Assembly: GCA_963575745.1 (NCBI GenBank)
Contig: CAUYUJ010018649.1
Coordinates: forward strand, 169,123 to 233,122
Reading direction: 5' to 3'
DNA from: Prorocentrum cordatum
Lineage: Eukaryota; Sar; Dinophyceae; Prorocentrales; Prorocentraceae
DNA length: 64,000 nucleotides
Shown here: one piece after another, positions 32,861 to 43,672 of the stretch
Layout of the letters: every line of letters begins with the position of its first letter
Numbering within the stretch: the stretch's first letter is position 1
Translations under genes and position numbers: made by a program
Notes under the pieces: model-generated
What the model saw: the letters and a program-made list of their open reading frames with translations, nothing else
Told to the model about the DNA's origin: nothing
Database searches by the model: none

Positions 32861-33270
32861 ATAGAGAAAATGCCCAAACCCCGACAACCGCACTGCATTC
32901 TCGGTCCCGGCCTGCCGTCAGCTCAGAGAATTTCCAAGTCGAATATATGTTGTTCGATGTGTGACGCAATGCTTGGCGCTGCTCGTGAAGTTGCCGATGG
33001 CGACTGGGATCCCGATCGCTCCGGGAAGTCGACGCGCTCTGTGAGTCTGTTCAGCTCCGCCTGGACAGGTTCCAGAGCTTGCTGTCAACCATCCCTTGAT
33101 ATCCCATGTAGCTTAAGAGCTGCAACGTCCTGCTGTCGAGGCTGCAGGTACTGCTTGAACATGCCATCGATCGCGCTCATGGTGATTCCCCCCTTCGACG
33201 CCACAGCTCCTCCTTTTCCTTCACCCTGTGCTGCAGTGTCGTTATTCAACCCATCCGTTTCATGAAACGG
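32861..33270 (-). other. Possible ORF1 start of LINE-1, low support
   Basis: A minus-strand frame reads MSAIDGMFKQYLQPRQQDV, and beyond a stop QQALEPVQAELNRLTERVD, a heptad-like coiled-coil pattern common at the start of LINE ORF1 proteins. The CpG-dense block separates it from the ORF1-like region at 30.5-30.9 kb. Confidence 0.3.
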
Positions 33271-33379
33271 GCTATGGATTCTGTGCTGTGTGGAAAGCTG
33301 CCTGACGGGGGTACCTGGGAGTCGCGTGCCGTCATCAATGGAAGAGGCCAGATGATTGATAACTTCCAGAATAGCCCCA

Positions 33380-33610
33380 CGAAGGCTGCCGAGGGCACCA
33401 AGTGTTCCCCAAGACGTCCCCAAAAAGTTCCCAGGAGGTCCCAAGATGCCCCAACGATGCCCCCCAGGTGCCCCCAAGAGGCTCCCGAGACCACCCGAAA
33501 CGCCTCAAGAGGCCCCTGGGACTGCCAAGAGATTTCCAAGACGCCCCAAGAGGACTCCAAGAAGTTGTCGAGAAAACATCCGAAGAGACTCCGAGAGGCA
33601 TCCAAAAGGC
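33380..33610 (+). repeat. R1 family block
   Basis: CCCCAAGACGTCCCC, CCCAAGAGGCTCCCGAG-type units. Confidence 0.75.
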
Positions 33611-33654
33611 TTCTGGCCTTTTTTTCGGCGACTTGTTCCTACTCTTCTTTCCCT

Positions 33655-33728
33655 TCTCCCACCTCCCTCATCCTCCTCCTTCCCTCCTCCTCCTCCTCCT
33701 CCTCCTCCCAATCCTCCTCCTCTTCTGG
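33655..33728. repeat. (CTC)n microsatellite
   Basis: CTCCTCCTT and CTC units directly after the R1 block. Confidence 0.85.
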
Positions 33729-34806
33729 TTCCTCATTCAATGTTTCCCTCTTGGGGTATGACGGCGGCCCAGCCTTTAGTCCATTGCGTGCTCACGCACG
33801 TACCTGATCTGGGCAACTCGCCTGGGCATCGGTTATGGATGGGCTGGTGGGTTACGCGAAGCGTCTAAAACACTCCTACGTTTGTAGAAATTCGCGGGGA
33901 TTGTGGTTGTTCCTTGTACGTCTAACGCGGGCACGGGTCTCGATTCTTAAGTCGCGATAGCGCATGTTTCGGGGGCCGCCCCCTCACTCGGGGTAACGTC
34001 ACGCTTCGAGCAAGCGTCGTCTGTGAATCCAGACGGCGCTGGCGCAAGTCGTCATATTACAAACCTCTCCCCTGCCCTGTAAAGCTCGTAATCGCCGGAA
34101 GGAAGGCATGGTCTCTCAATGGATGTACTGGGCTTGTCTACGATCGTTGGGCCCGCAGGGTTAGATGGTTAATAGACAGCCGGGTTTCCCCCGACCCAGG
34201 AGTCCGCGACCCCGCCAAGGCCCCAGGCGGCCCCCAGCGGGCCACATGGACGCATGGACGACCCTACATGCAAGAGTTACGCTTGCACCTCTTGCGAAGC
34301 TTGCCGGTCGTTACATGCGGCGCGGCGATGCGACAGCAGCTGCCTGCGTGGTATAAGCCCGGCCCACCCACCCCGCTCTCTCGAAATCCGCGCACAACAG
34401 GCCACTCTGGCGAAGGACCTCATAGCCGAGGACAGCTCCTGGGATTTCACGTCTCGCCGGTGCGTTTTGGCAGGTCTTCGGGGGAGCGTCAGCCTCCAGA
34501 AACTCACAGAGATAAAAAGAAACTGCCATGCGATTGCAGCTTGGGTATCCGCGGACCGTTCTCGGGGCGCGTCCCGCCCAGAATTTGAAGGGGATCCAGC
34601 CGCAGCGACCGACAAGCGCCAAGAATAGACCAAGCTTCGATCGAACCTGGATCTCTGATCCCCCTCAAAACGTCCCCCTCCTGCCACCCGACAGGAGGCG
34701 AAGGCTGAGTGGGGAACGTCAGGAGTGGACTGGCTCAGGGGGGTAACATCGACCTGGAATCGGCGATATACATCGGCGATCGTTACTGATAACTGGATTT
34801 CTCCCA
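33729..34806. other. Unassigned sequence
   Basis: A 124-codon plus-strand frame at 34,254-34,628 has balanced composition (with a stretch CVLAGLRGSVSLQKLTEI) but no recognised family, and an overlapping minus frame is equally long. The GATCCAGCCG motif family is present near 34,590. Confidence 0.4.
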
Positions 34807-35030
34807 CGTGGGATCCGAGTAGATGGGGTCGGAAGATCGCGCAGCATCGCCGACACATCGCCGATGCATCGGGGATGCACCGGTGTGCATGGGGGATGCT
34901 TTGGCGACGTCGGCGATGCATCGGTCACGCCGGCGTGGAGAAAATCGGGTTCCACATAGAGACGCATCGCCGATGCATCGCATCGGCGATGCGGTGCGAT
35001 CGCCCGACCCATCCACTCGAGCCCCGGTGG
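34807..35030 (+). repeat. Dispersed repeat with CGATGCATCG palindromes, copy 2
   Basis: Contains CATCGCCGATGCATCG several times, plus GACGTCGGCGATGCATCGG and TTCCACATAGAGACGCATCG. It matches 9,860-10,040 in order and orientation but keeps more palindromic units. Confidence 0.65.
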
Positions 35031-35149
35031 GAGGCCTGGAAGATCGAAACCACACAGTCGTGGGCGAGTGGGCTATCGGGCCTGTATCGACGATCGCTGG
35101 GCGATTGGGGGTCGATGCATCTTGGCCGCGCGCACAAGGGTCTATGGGG

Positions 35150-35285
35150 AGGGCGGGAGGCTTCTTAAAGTTGGCTGCTTCTTGGAAGGCGCTGGCCGAA
35201 AATCTGTAGAAAAGGTTCGCGCTTTCTGAGAAAGAGGGGTGCCTCTAAGAAGCCGTCCCCCCTCCCCTAACCCCCGCTCTGCGCG
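35150..35285 (+). repeat. CTTCTTAGAAGG-related repeat
   Basis: GGCTTCTTAAAG, GCTTCTTGGAAGGCGCTGGCC and CTCTAAGAAGCC, followed by CCCCCGCTCTGCGCG as at 25,630-25,645. Confidence 0.55.
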
Positions 35286-36085
35286 TGGCCGAGCACCCCC
35301 ACCCTGCGCCTAACCCCTCCCCCTCAAGTTGCCCCTGAACGATACCCATATCGTTAGTCAACGGACCTTTCCTGGGGCGCGTTCGGACAAGAATCTCGAG
35401 GCGGATCCAGCCGTGGCGACGAAAAAAAAATATTAACGGTATAGGCACCTATGCCTTCCCTGACTCCTGCACCGCGACAGAAAGCGAAGGCTCTCAGACA
35501 TTGGAACAGCCGACATGGGTACAGGGAAACTGTTGCGATGCCGCACAGCACATGCTGTCCGAAACCAACAGCGGCCGCTGCTTCAAATGGACAACGCCCG
35601 CGGCGACGCCGATAGCGAATCCTGCTCCACATGGACAAGAACTGGCGTCGGTCTTCTCCTCGTGTTTCCGTGCAAATGCTGGCCCTGCAGGAGACAGATC
35701 GGGCATTGGCAGAAATGAATCTAATCCGACCTGGTTTAAGGATGTGTACTGGGGGAAGCCCCCCCCGCCCCTTTTCCACTAACTGGAACTGCCGCCATCC
35801 GAAAAACACCAGCTACGGCAGACCTGGTTTAGAGATTCTGGCCAGTTTAGGGGCTCCGGGGCCCTACCACTAACCGGGTCCCCTTACCTGGGGTCTAACC
35901 TCTACCCGAACAGAGCCCGGCCTCCTCCGACCTGCGGGGCCGCGCTCTCGCAGCCGCCGCCGGCCCTGGCGCCGTCGTCGGCGTCCTCCTCGTCGACCGC
36001 TGCCGCGGCCGGCACGACGCCTCGCACAGGGGGGGCGCCGCGCCGCCCTCGGGCGCGCGCCCTCGACGCCCTCGGCGGCGAGGCC
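35286..36085. other. Unassigned sequence
   Basis: A 93-codon plus-strand frame (35,501-35,782) and an overlapping 151-codon minus-strand frame (35,354-35,809) have moderate composition. The minus frame holds GRIRFISANARSV, vaguely like the start of a LINE endonuclease, but nothing else supports that. Confidence 0.35.
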
Positions 36086-36097
36086 GCTGGCGTGCAA

Positions 36098-36141
<44 letters not shown>

Positions 36142-36145
36142 CCTG
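36086..36145. repeat. (ACG)n microsatellite
   Basis: GACGACGACG with one GGCG interruption. Confidence 0.9.
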
Positions 36146-36414
36146 GCACAAGAATGCCCCGCGCCGCCTGTTGGGTCCGCCCCCTCGACGTTCTCGACGA
36201 AGCAGTCGTTCCATCCCCTTCCTCCTTCCTCGCCGACCACCCCGAAACGTATGGAGGGTGAAGCTGCAAACGCGCGTGTTGAACGTCTCTGGGTGTCTTG
36301 GTTGTCTTCAAACGTCCTCGTATGTTCTTCACGCTGTGCCAATATCTTGATTGTCACCGAATGTATCGTTGCCTTGTTTTATCAGAGTGTATCGTTGTCT
36401 CGATGGTGTTGTTA

Positions 36415-36499
36415 CTGGTGGTGACGATGATGACGAGGACGATGATGCGGATGGGGATGATGATGATGGTAATGGTGATGGTGATGGTGATGGTGATGG

Positions 36500-36559
<60 letters not shown>

Positions 36560-36610
36560 GAAGGAAGAGGAGGAGGAGGAGGAGGAGGAGGAGGAGGAGG
36601 AGGAGAAGTG
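36415..36610. repeat. (GAT)n grading into (GAG)n
   Basis: GGTGATGGTGATG and GATGAT units turn directly into GAGGAGGAG at about 36,563. More GAG-rich DNA continues to 36,740. Confidence 0.95.
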
Positions 36611-36777
36611 AGGAGAGGCGAGGAGGAGGCGGAAAAACGAGCGGCGAGGCACGAGGAGGAGCGAGGGCGAGCGTCGAGGAGCAAGGATAATAGGTGAGGA
36701 GCAGGAGGAGGAGGAGGAGAAGTGAGGAGGAGGATGGGGAGCATGTGGAGAGGCGAGCGGCGAGGGCCTTGGGTGGA

Positions 36778-37260
36778 GCTCCCTATGGGGCCACGAAACG
36801 TGTGAGGGGTGTGCCGAAATGGGCATGCGGTGGGCGGGGTGGACGCATACGAACACTGCCTTGGGGGCCATGCTCCCTATGGGGCCACGAAGCGTGTGAG
36901 GGGTGTGCCAGAATGGGCATGCGGTGGGCGGTGTGGACGCATACGAACTCTGCCTTTGGCGCCATGCTCCCTATGGGGCCACAAAGCGTGTGAGGGGTGT
37001 GCCAAAGTGGGCATGGTGTGGGCGGGATGGACGCACACGAACCCTGCCACTGGGACCTTGAGCGCCATGCTCCCTATGGGACTGCGAACCGTGTGAAGGG
37101 TGTGCCGAAGTGGGCATGCGGTGGGCGGGGTGGACGCATGTGAGTGCGGCCACTGGGGCCTTGGAGCTCCCTATGGGGCCACGAACTGTGTGAGGGGTGC
37201 CGAAATGGGCATGCGGTGGGCGGGGTGGACGCATGTGAACGCGGCCACTGGGGCCTTGGG
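36778..37260 (+). repeat. 91-103 bp tandem repeat, five units
   Basis: Units begin CTCCCTATGGGGCCACGAAR near 36,779, 36,870, 36,967, 37,070 and 37,168 and contain GGGCATGCGGTGGGCGGGGT. Spacings are 91, 97, 103 and 98 bp. The Cys/Trp/Gly-rich frames repeat with the unit. Confidence 0.85.
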
Positions 37261-37930
37261 CCGTCTCGGCGCCCTCGTGGAAGCCTGTTTGGATGCTTTG
37301 TGGGTGACCTGCACCGTCTTGGAGCGTCGTGACGCTGAACGAGCAGAAACGCTGAATCTATGAAAAAACAAAAAGGACAAATCAATGGTTTTGGCTTCTT
37401 GGGGCCCGTTTGGGAATGCTCTTGGGGACCCCTTGGGCCGCGTTGGAAGCATTGTGAGCCATCTGGCGGCCATCTGGAGGCCACCTGTCTTGGGCGTGTT
37501 CGAGCGATATGTATGCGTTTCGGGGCCTCTTGGAGGCCTATTGCGGCCCGTTTCATTTGTGTTGGGGCTTTCTTGGGCCGTCTGGGGGCGGCCCTGGGCC
37601 GTCTCGGCGCCCTCGTGGAAGCTTGTTTGGACGATTTTGGGGTGTCCTGGACCGTCTTGGAGCGCCGGGAAGCTGCACCAAAAACCATGGGGGAAATCAA
37701 TGATTTGGGCTTCTTGGGGCCCTTTTGGGAGTGGTCTGGGGGCCCCTTGGGCCGTGTTGGAAGGCTTGTGGGCCATCCGGAGGCCATCTTGGGCGTGCGA
37801 GAATATTTCCGCGACTGTAGGCCTCTGGAGGCCTCTCGCGGCCCTTGTCATATGTGTTGGGGCTGTCTTGCGCCGTCTGGGGGCGGCCCCGGCGGCCCGG
37901 TGCCCCCATGGAGAGTCAGGGGCCCCCTTC
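37261..37930 (-). repeat. R1 family, two ~330 bp units, inverted orientation
   Basis: GCCGTCTCGGCGCCCTCGTG occurs at 37,261 and 37,591, 330 bp apart, with GGCTTCTTGGGGCCC in both units. R1-like GGCCTCTTGG repeats fill the rest. Confidence 0.75.
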
Positions 37931-38094
37931 CGGCCCCACACGAGAACTCGCGAACATGACTTCCATTAATTATCGTTAACTCCACATTTGCGTCGGAAGC
38001 CCTAGGAGCTAGGAGGAACGCACATGACAAATTATAGAAACACACACCTTCCATGCCTTCTAGGCGGACGACAAGGAAGGTAGACGTTGAGGGC

Positions 38095-38440
38095 TGTCGT
38101 AGGACGGCAACCCAGACCCCCTCGGGTCAGGAAAAAAACACGGCGAACGCTATTTGGCAGTTAAGGGCTTCTGGGGGCCCTCGCTTGGCCCTGGGACAAT
38201 CAACAAACGACTCAGGATGCAAAGCCGGTCTCCGGAAAGGGGCCTGAACCTCTGGGGGACCAAGCTACGAACAAAATTATGACGTCGGGGGTATGGGAAC
38301 AAAGGCCACGAGCGGGACAAACTCGATCGGGACAAATCGAGGATTTCTGAGATCCCGCCGTTCTGAAGGACGTATCGGGCGCCGCGGCCGTCTCAGGACG
38401 CTCAGAAACGCTCTGAGAGCGTTGTGGAACGCTTTGGAGC
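38095..38440 (+). repeat. Dispersed repeat family D, longest copy
   Basis: Co-linear with 25,715-26,025 and, at its end (GGATTTCTGAGATCCCGCCG, CGGGCGCCGCGGCC, GGAACGCTTTGGAGCG), with 6,281-6,550. Confidence 0.65.
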
Positions 38441-40874
38441 GATGTATCCTGTGCCTGGACCTGTCTGAGGCGACTGAGGTGGCAGCTCCCACAAGGCATT
38501 CTTGGCTTGATGAAGCCAGATTGGGCTGGACTTCGGGACGATTGGGCCACATCGCACGAAAGGCTACGACAGATCAGGTCATATCAAACCAGCTTGATAT
38601 CCCAGAATAAGCCAAAGGCGATGCTGAATTCGACCTCCCGCGAGTTGCAACCTGAAGCCGACGACGTCGACGTCGATGTGGCTGTTTCGAATATGTTTGG
38701 GCATTCCTGGGAGTTCTCGTCGCCAACGGCGGAACGCGGGTCGGGAAACTGCACGAGACTTCAGGAGTGCGATGCAACCCACTGAGTATATGGCCAGACC
38801 AGAGAGCACCAGAGTATGCCACACAGTGTAATAGATTGGGCCGCTCTCGGACAGATGAGAGATAAAGATAAACGAGAGCCGATGCTGAGTTCAATCTCCC
38901 AAGAGTTGCAACTTAACCAAGCGGTCCAGACCTCCCGACGTCGCAGAACAAACATCACGCAAGGAGGAGCTGATGCAATGTTGCTCCTGCGGGGCTGGCG
39001 GCGCGCAAACAGGGATGGGGCGAGCGTTGGAGCGGGTTTCTTGCAGAAGGCGGGAAAGGGAGTCGGAGGCCGCTACAAAGTCCCCCGATCAGTCAACAAG
39101 GCCCTTCGCCAGAGATCTTCTGCCTTCGCACAGGCCCGCCCCCGTGGGCCTCCTGCCCTCTGCGCGCCGTCAATGAGCCCCTGGGCATCGCAGGGAAATC
39201 GCGAAGGGCGGATTCTCCAGATCGCAACCCTGCGGGGGGCACACGGCGGGCACCAGATGCGTCGTGGGACGCGTCGCGGAGACAGACCCGTCCCTCGGGA
39301 CGGGGGCGGCGAGTTCCCCTGAGCCCACATCATGCGGTGCAGCCACGACGTCGGGGGGGGCGGGGGAGATGGAGAAAACTGAAACATGACAGACTGGCAA
39401 GAGTACGGAACTGCGTAAATCGGTGTGGCGACAAAACCCACATACGCAACGCAGGATCCCGTTCCCACGTCTCGGCACATCAGAAAGGACAGGACGCATT
39501 CTTTTGCAACAGAACACGAGCAAGTCGACACAACCATCCACAGCAGGTCCGCCGGCGCCTGCGCCGACCAGCATGCAGCTTGCGCCAAGCAGTCACGAGA
39601 TCCGCAGAATGTGAGTTACTGCAGGACCCAATTCTACTCTGGCCTCCCAGAACCCCTGTCTTGGCAGGGCCCAGGATACAAGAGTTTACTACCAGTTTGC
39701 GATCCCAGCCCTCCTGTAGAGTAAAACGAAAACATAATAGACATACACGTTGGGAGGTCCGCACGGATTTCTTGGGTCGGCCCTGTGCACAACTCCCCCT
39801 GTCAGGGGCGGCGGCGTCAGAGGCGCCGCTAGGGGTGTCCAAACCCGAACCCAAACATCCGCAAATCAAAAAAGTTTGATTGTTTTTCATTCTACTCTTT
39901 TGCCCCCATCCCTTCGACCACTTCTACCGCGCTGGACTAGTACGTCGAGCCGGTGCCTTTGACACCCCGGTCTCGCTACCATTTCGCCCCTACAGTGTCG
40001 GGAGAGAACCGAAGCCGCACCGGCGCTTCGCGCCGCGGTGCTGACCTGCCAGTGCCCGGCTAGGCGCCGATGACGCACCGTCGCGCTCACTCGACCATGA
40101 CCTTGTGAACCGAGCAGATGTCATCTAATGGGTTTATCATCAAGTTCTTGCACGGCAGGTCGTTGAGCTGCCGGATCCCCTCCTGCTCCTGGGGGGATAT
40201 ATATATATACACATCTACGTCCATATGCGTAAACCTGTATGTGTAGATGTACTTGTGCAACCGAAATGGGAGCTAGGGCTACAGGCCGATCGGAACAATT
40301 TGGTAGGGCCATATTATAGGAAGATGGCCAAAGCAGGTTGGCGTTTGTCCTGACGATTTCGGGTTCTGCACACCGCGCACGATCCATCGACGACGAGGCC
40401 ACGAGACGACGAGAGAGCTCGAGGGAACAGAAGACGAACCAAGAAAAACGATCAACTGGGCAAGGGACCGGGGGACCAATGTATTCGGATGAGGGACAAC
40501 AAGAAGCGAACGCTACGAGCCACGCCGACAGGACACTGTGTAGCTTCGGCCAGCCCAAGACACAGGCAGCGTAAGGAGGAAGAGGTAGTACATCAAATCA
40601 GAGAGGCTCAAATAATGAAACTAGAAGTGGGACCTGGTAATCCACAAGCGCCTGTTCTGAAAGAACGGCCTGCATGGGGAAACGCCTTCGGCCATCCTCG
40701 TAAAGACTGCAAAGGGAGCTTGGATTTTGGGCAGGCTGCTCCCCGCTGGGAAGCGCCCTAAACTTGGCCCACCTTGCTCAGTGCCAAGCCCGACACAAGA
40801 AGACGTCTTGAGCTGGATCGATCCACAAGGACGATGGGGACCGAGAGATAAACAGAGTGAGGGACAGAGAGAGG
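38441..40874. other. Unassigned sequence with a short duplication
   Basis: A segment CGATGCTGAATTCGACCTCC...GAGTTGCAACCT at about 38,618 recurs with changes at about 38,879 (CGATGCTGAGTTCAATCTCC). Frames up to 180 codons (for example 39,337-39,879 plus) are not recognised. A TATATA tract lies at 40,197-40,210 and CAACAACAATAATAAT at 40,880-40,920. Confidence 0.45.
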
Positions 40875-41585
40875 TAACAAAGAAAGCAAAACAACAACAG
40901 CAACAACAACAATAATAATACGTGTAATCCGGTTCGCTTTCATCTGTTCGCGTGCTATTCAACGCGTGCATCTCGAATCATCGATACCCGCCTTTTTCGT
41001 CTTCGATCGTGCCACCTTTGGGGTATATCTTTCTTACCTGCAGCGTGTATTTCGAGCAGGGGGCACAAGAACGAATGAAAGGAAGGGGCAAGGCGGAGAG
41101 AGGATAATGGAACACGAGACAGGAGGGGGGCTTGGAGCAAAAAGCGCGTGGCAGAACCAACAGGGCAAATCGGGCGGGGAGACCCTAACGGGCGGGTCCG
41201 GAAGGCGGGCCCAGGCAGCCAGGTCGAAAAGGCGGGTTGCTGAAGCATGCGCGTGCATAAATCGCGAGGAGGTCTCGATCGATAGCACCATTCCCAAACA
41301 AGCCGTGAGAAATCCACAGCGAGAGCGTGATTCCTGAATGTCGAGGGCGCGGCGCCTAAATACAGTGCGAGGAAGTCTCACACGAAAGCGCGATTCCTGC
41401 AGACCTTGTTAGGACGTCCCGCGCGAGGGAGTATCAGGCGGGAGCCGTTGTTGTTGTGAATCGGGGGCCAAGGGCACAGTTTGGTAGCCCCAAGCTGTCC
41501 CTTGCAACAGAACAAGGTGCGACCCCCGGCAGGAACGCTTTCATTGAAACATACAATGATCACCTGAGGGGGGATCAACAATCCG
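40875..41585 (+). repeat. S family repeat, isolated copy S1
   Basis: About 0.66 kb co-linear with 55,436-56,142: starts near a CAA-rich tract, contains TCTTCGATCGTGCC, TTGGGGTATATCTTTCTTAC, CCCTAACGGGCGGGTC, AAGGCGGGCCCAGGC, TATCAGGCGGGAGCCGTTGT and ends GGGGGATCAACAAT. It includes ~40 bp GCGAGGAAGTC...GCGCGATTCCTG subrepeats. Confidence 0.8.
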
Positions 41586-41805
41586 CCGGCCCCCTTGCGG
41601 GACCATCAGGCTGCGAGGCTTAGGTTCGCTGCTCCCTGCGCCAGCTCCAGTTTCCAGTTTCCAATGTTACAGTATTGTTTTCGACCTCTTCCTGCAAACT
41701 GCTACTGTCCGCGCGAGGGAGGGAGCCGACAACCAGCCTTTTTAGGGTTCCCGAATCACGTCCTCAGAATTTATGGGGGGCGCTGGGACACGTAAGCATA
41801 CATGA

Positions 41806-42160
41806 GATTCGCGCTCCCGGCGCAAGAATCCCCCGTAACTTACGCTGGGTTAGCGCCCCCGAGGCCGAGATCCCTCGTAAAATACAGTGTACGCGTCCAT
41901 GAAGCCACGATTCCTTGCAAAATACGCCATACTCACGATGCTGAGGCTACGATCCCATGTAAATTACACCACGTTCTCGCCTCTGGGGCCACTATCCCTT
42001 TTTTAAATTACACCACAATCGCGCCTCCGAGACTACGATCCCGTGTAAATTGCGCCCCGCTCGCGCCCCCGAGGCCACCATCTCTTGTAAATTACACCGT
42101 GCTCGCGCCCCTGAGGCCACGATCCCACAAAAATTACACCACATTCGCGCCTCGGAGGCC
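41806..42160 (+). repeat. ~44 bp minisatellite, about eight units
   Basis: Units resemble CGCGCCCCCGAGGCCACGAT then CCCTTGTAAATTACACC with substitutions. It leads directly into the R1 array. Confidence 0.8.
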
Positions 42161-43229
42161 CCGAGTCGCCCACAGGAGGCCCCAAGAGGCAGCAAAGAGG
42201 CCCCAAGAGGCCCCAAGAGGCGCCCAAGATGCGCCCAAGAGGTCTCCAAGACGCCCAAAAGATACCCCACAAGCCCCAAGAGGCCCCCAAGAGGCGCCCA
42301 AACCGCCTCCAAGAGGTTCCCCGGAGGCTCCCCACGACACCCCAACACATATACAAGAGGCCTCAGACCCAAACCCAGGCACGGTGGCGGGATGGGCCGA
42401 AGGCCACTACGATCCGCCGCCCTCTTTTAATTTGTCAAAGGGTGCCTGGCATGCCGGATGATATGGTTTTTGGTTCTGGTTCTTTTCCAAAAAGATCTCC
42501 CCATGGGGCTTCGGCCCGTCCCGCCGGCCACCCGGAAAGGATTTCAAAACACGTCTGTCGTGCCTCTGTTTTCTCCAGTTGGCCCAAGATGGCGTCCAAA
42601 ACGGCCAAAATGGCCCAGGATGGTCTCCAAAACGTCTCCAAGACGGCCCAAGATGGCCCCCAAGACAGCTAGGATGGCCCCGAGATGCCTCCAAGACGGC
42701 CCAAGATGGCTTCAAGGTGGTCTACGACGGCCCAACGGGCCCGCAAGAGGCCTCCAAGACGGCCCATGAGCCCTCCAGGAAGGCCCGACAAAGGCAAACA
42801 TCATCGATGTCCCAAAACGTTTTTGAAGGATGTTGGCATTTGCGCCTTTTCGGCTTTCCGACGGCCCAAGACTGCCCAAGAGGCCCCCAAGATCGCCCAA
42901 GAGGCCCCAAAGGGCCCCATGACGACCCAAGTGGCCTCCAAGCCGGCCCCAAGAGGGCCCCAAGACGGCCCAAAAGGCCTCCAACACGCCCAAGATGGCC
43001 TCCCAAACGCCCAAGATGGCCTCCAAAACGGCCCCGAAGCGACACAAGAGGGCCCCAAGTCGGCCCAGAAAAGCCCCCAAGACGGCTCCCGACGGCATCA
43101 AGCGTGCCAGGAACCCACCAAGATGGCCGAAGCTGGCTCGAAGCTGGCCCACGACGGCCCAGTGGCCCTCAAGAGGGCCTCCACGAAGGCCAGACGAGGC
43201 TCAAAACATTGATTGTCCTACGGCTTTTG
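42160..43229 (+). repeat. R1 family array, left of the YR retroelement
   Basis: CCCAAGAGGCCCCAAGACGG-type units with a longer ~400 bp period marked by AAACATCATCGATG / TTTTGAAGGATGTTGGC and CTTTCCGACGGCCC. It stops at the element boundary at 43,229 and resumes at 50,218 in the same phase, so the two blocks were one array before insertion. A module with GGTTCTGGTTCTTTTCC and CCGTCCCGCCGGCCACCCGG (42,470-42,535) recurs at 51,050-51,115. Confidence 0.85.
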
Positions 43230-43386
43230 TCTGGTAAGGCTCCATTCCACAACTTTTGAGCGCAGAGAACGTGTCTCGAGAAATGCGGCACGGGCGGGCG
43301 AAGCATGGCCGGCAGCGAAAAACTGACGGAGGCGTGGCCACAGACGGCGGCCTGCACTGAGCAGGACGATCATCACGAGAAATCTC
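43230..43386 (-). repeat. Split direct repeat B2 (outer 3' end)
   Basis: About 155 bp, roughly 90% identical by eye to 43,514-43,670. It starts TCTGGTAAGGCTCCATTCCA in plus-strand coordinates and its outer edge is the element end. Confidence 0.85.
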
Positions 43387-43450
43387 GCTTCGAGGCAAAA
43401 AGGAAAGGACACAGAGAAGCGCGCGAGGTGGCGGAGGGCAGGCCACGGGC

Positions 43451-43513
43451 GCACTTGAGAACAATCAAAAGGCCATGGAGCAACCCAGACAACAACGCGC
43501 AAGCACTACAATG
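43451..43513 (-). repeat. Split direct repeat A2 (internal)
   Basis: 63 bp matching A1 at 50,154-50,217 with four substitutions and one 1-bp gap. It lies between B1 and B2, directly abutting B1. Confidence 0.85.
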
Positions 43514-43670
43514 TCTGGTAGGGCTCCATTCCACAACCTTTGAGCGCAGAGAACGTGTCTGAAAAAAACGGCACGGGCGGGCGAAGCACGGCTGGCAGCG
43601 AAAATATGCCGGGGGCGTGGCCGCAGACGGCGGCCTGCACTGAGCAGGACGATCATCGCAAGATATCCCG
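43514..43670 (-). repeat. Split direct repeat B1
   Basis: Starts TCTGGTAGGGCTCCATTCCA in plus coordinates and repeats B2 at a 284 bp offset. Its inner edge reaches the end of the methylase-like frame. Confidence 0.85.
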
Positions 43671-43672
43671 AA

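Noticed and set aside
32052-32864. 270-codon plus-strand frame in CpG-dense DNA
   Set aside because: Overlapping frames of similar length exist on both strands; Pro/Arg/Ala bias reflects GC content and no motif is present.
40197-40257. ACACATCTAC...GTAGATGT inverted repeat as a promoter or terminator
   Set aside because: Arms pair over only about 8 bp next to a TATATA microsatellite; too weak to call.
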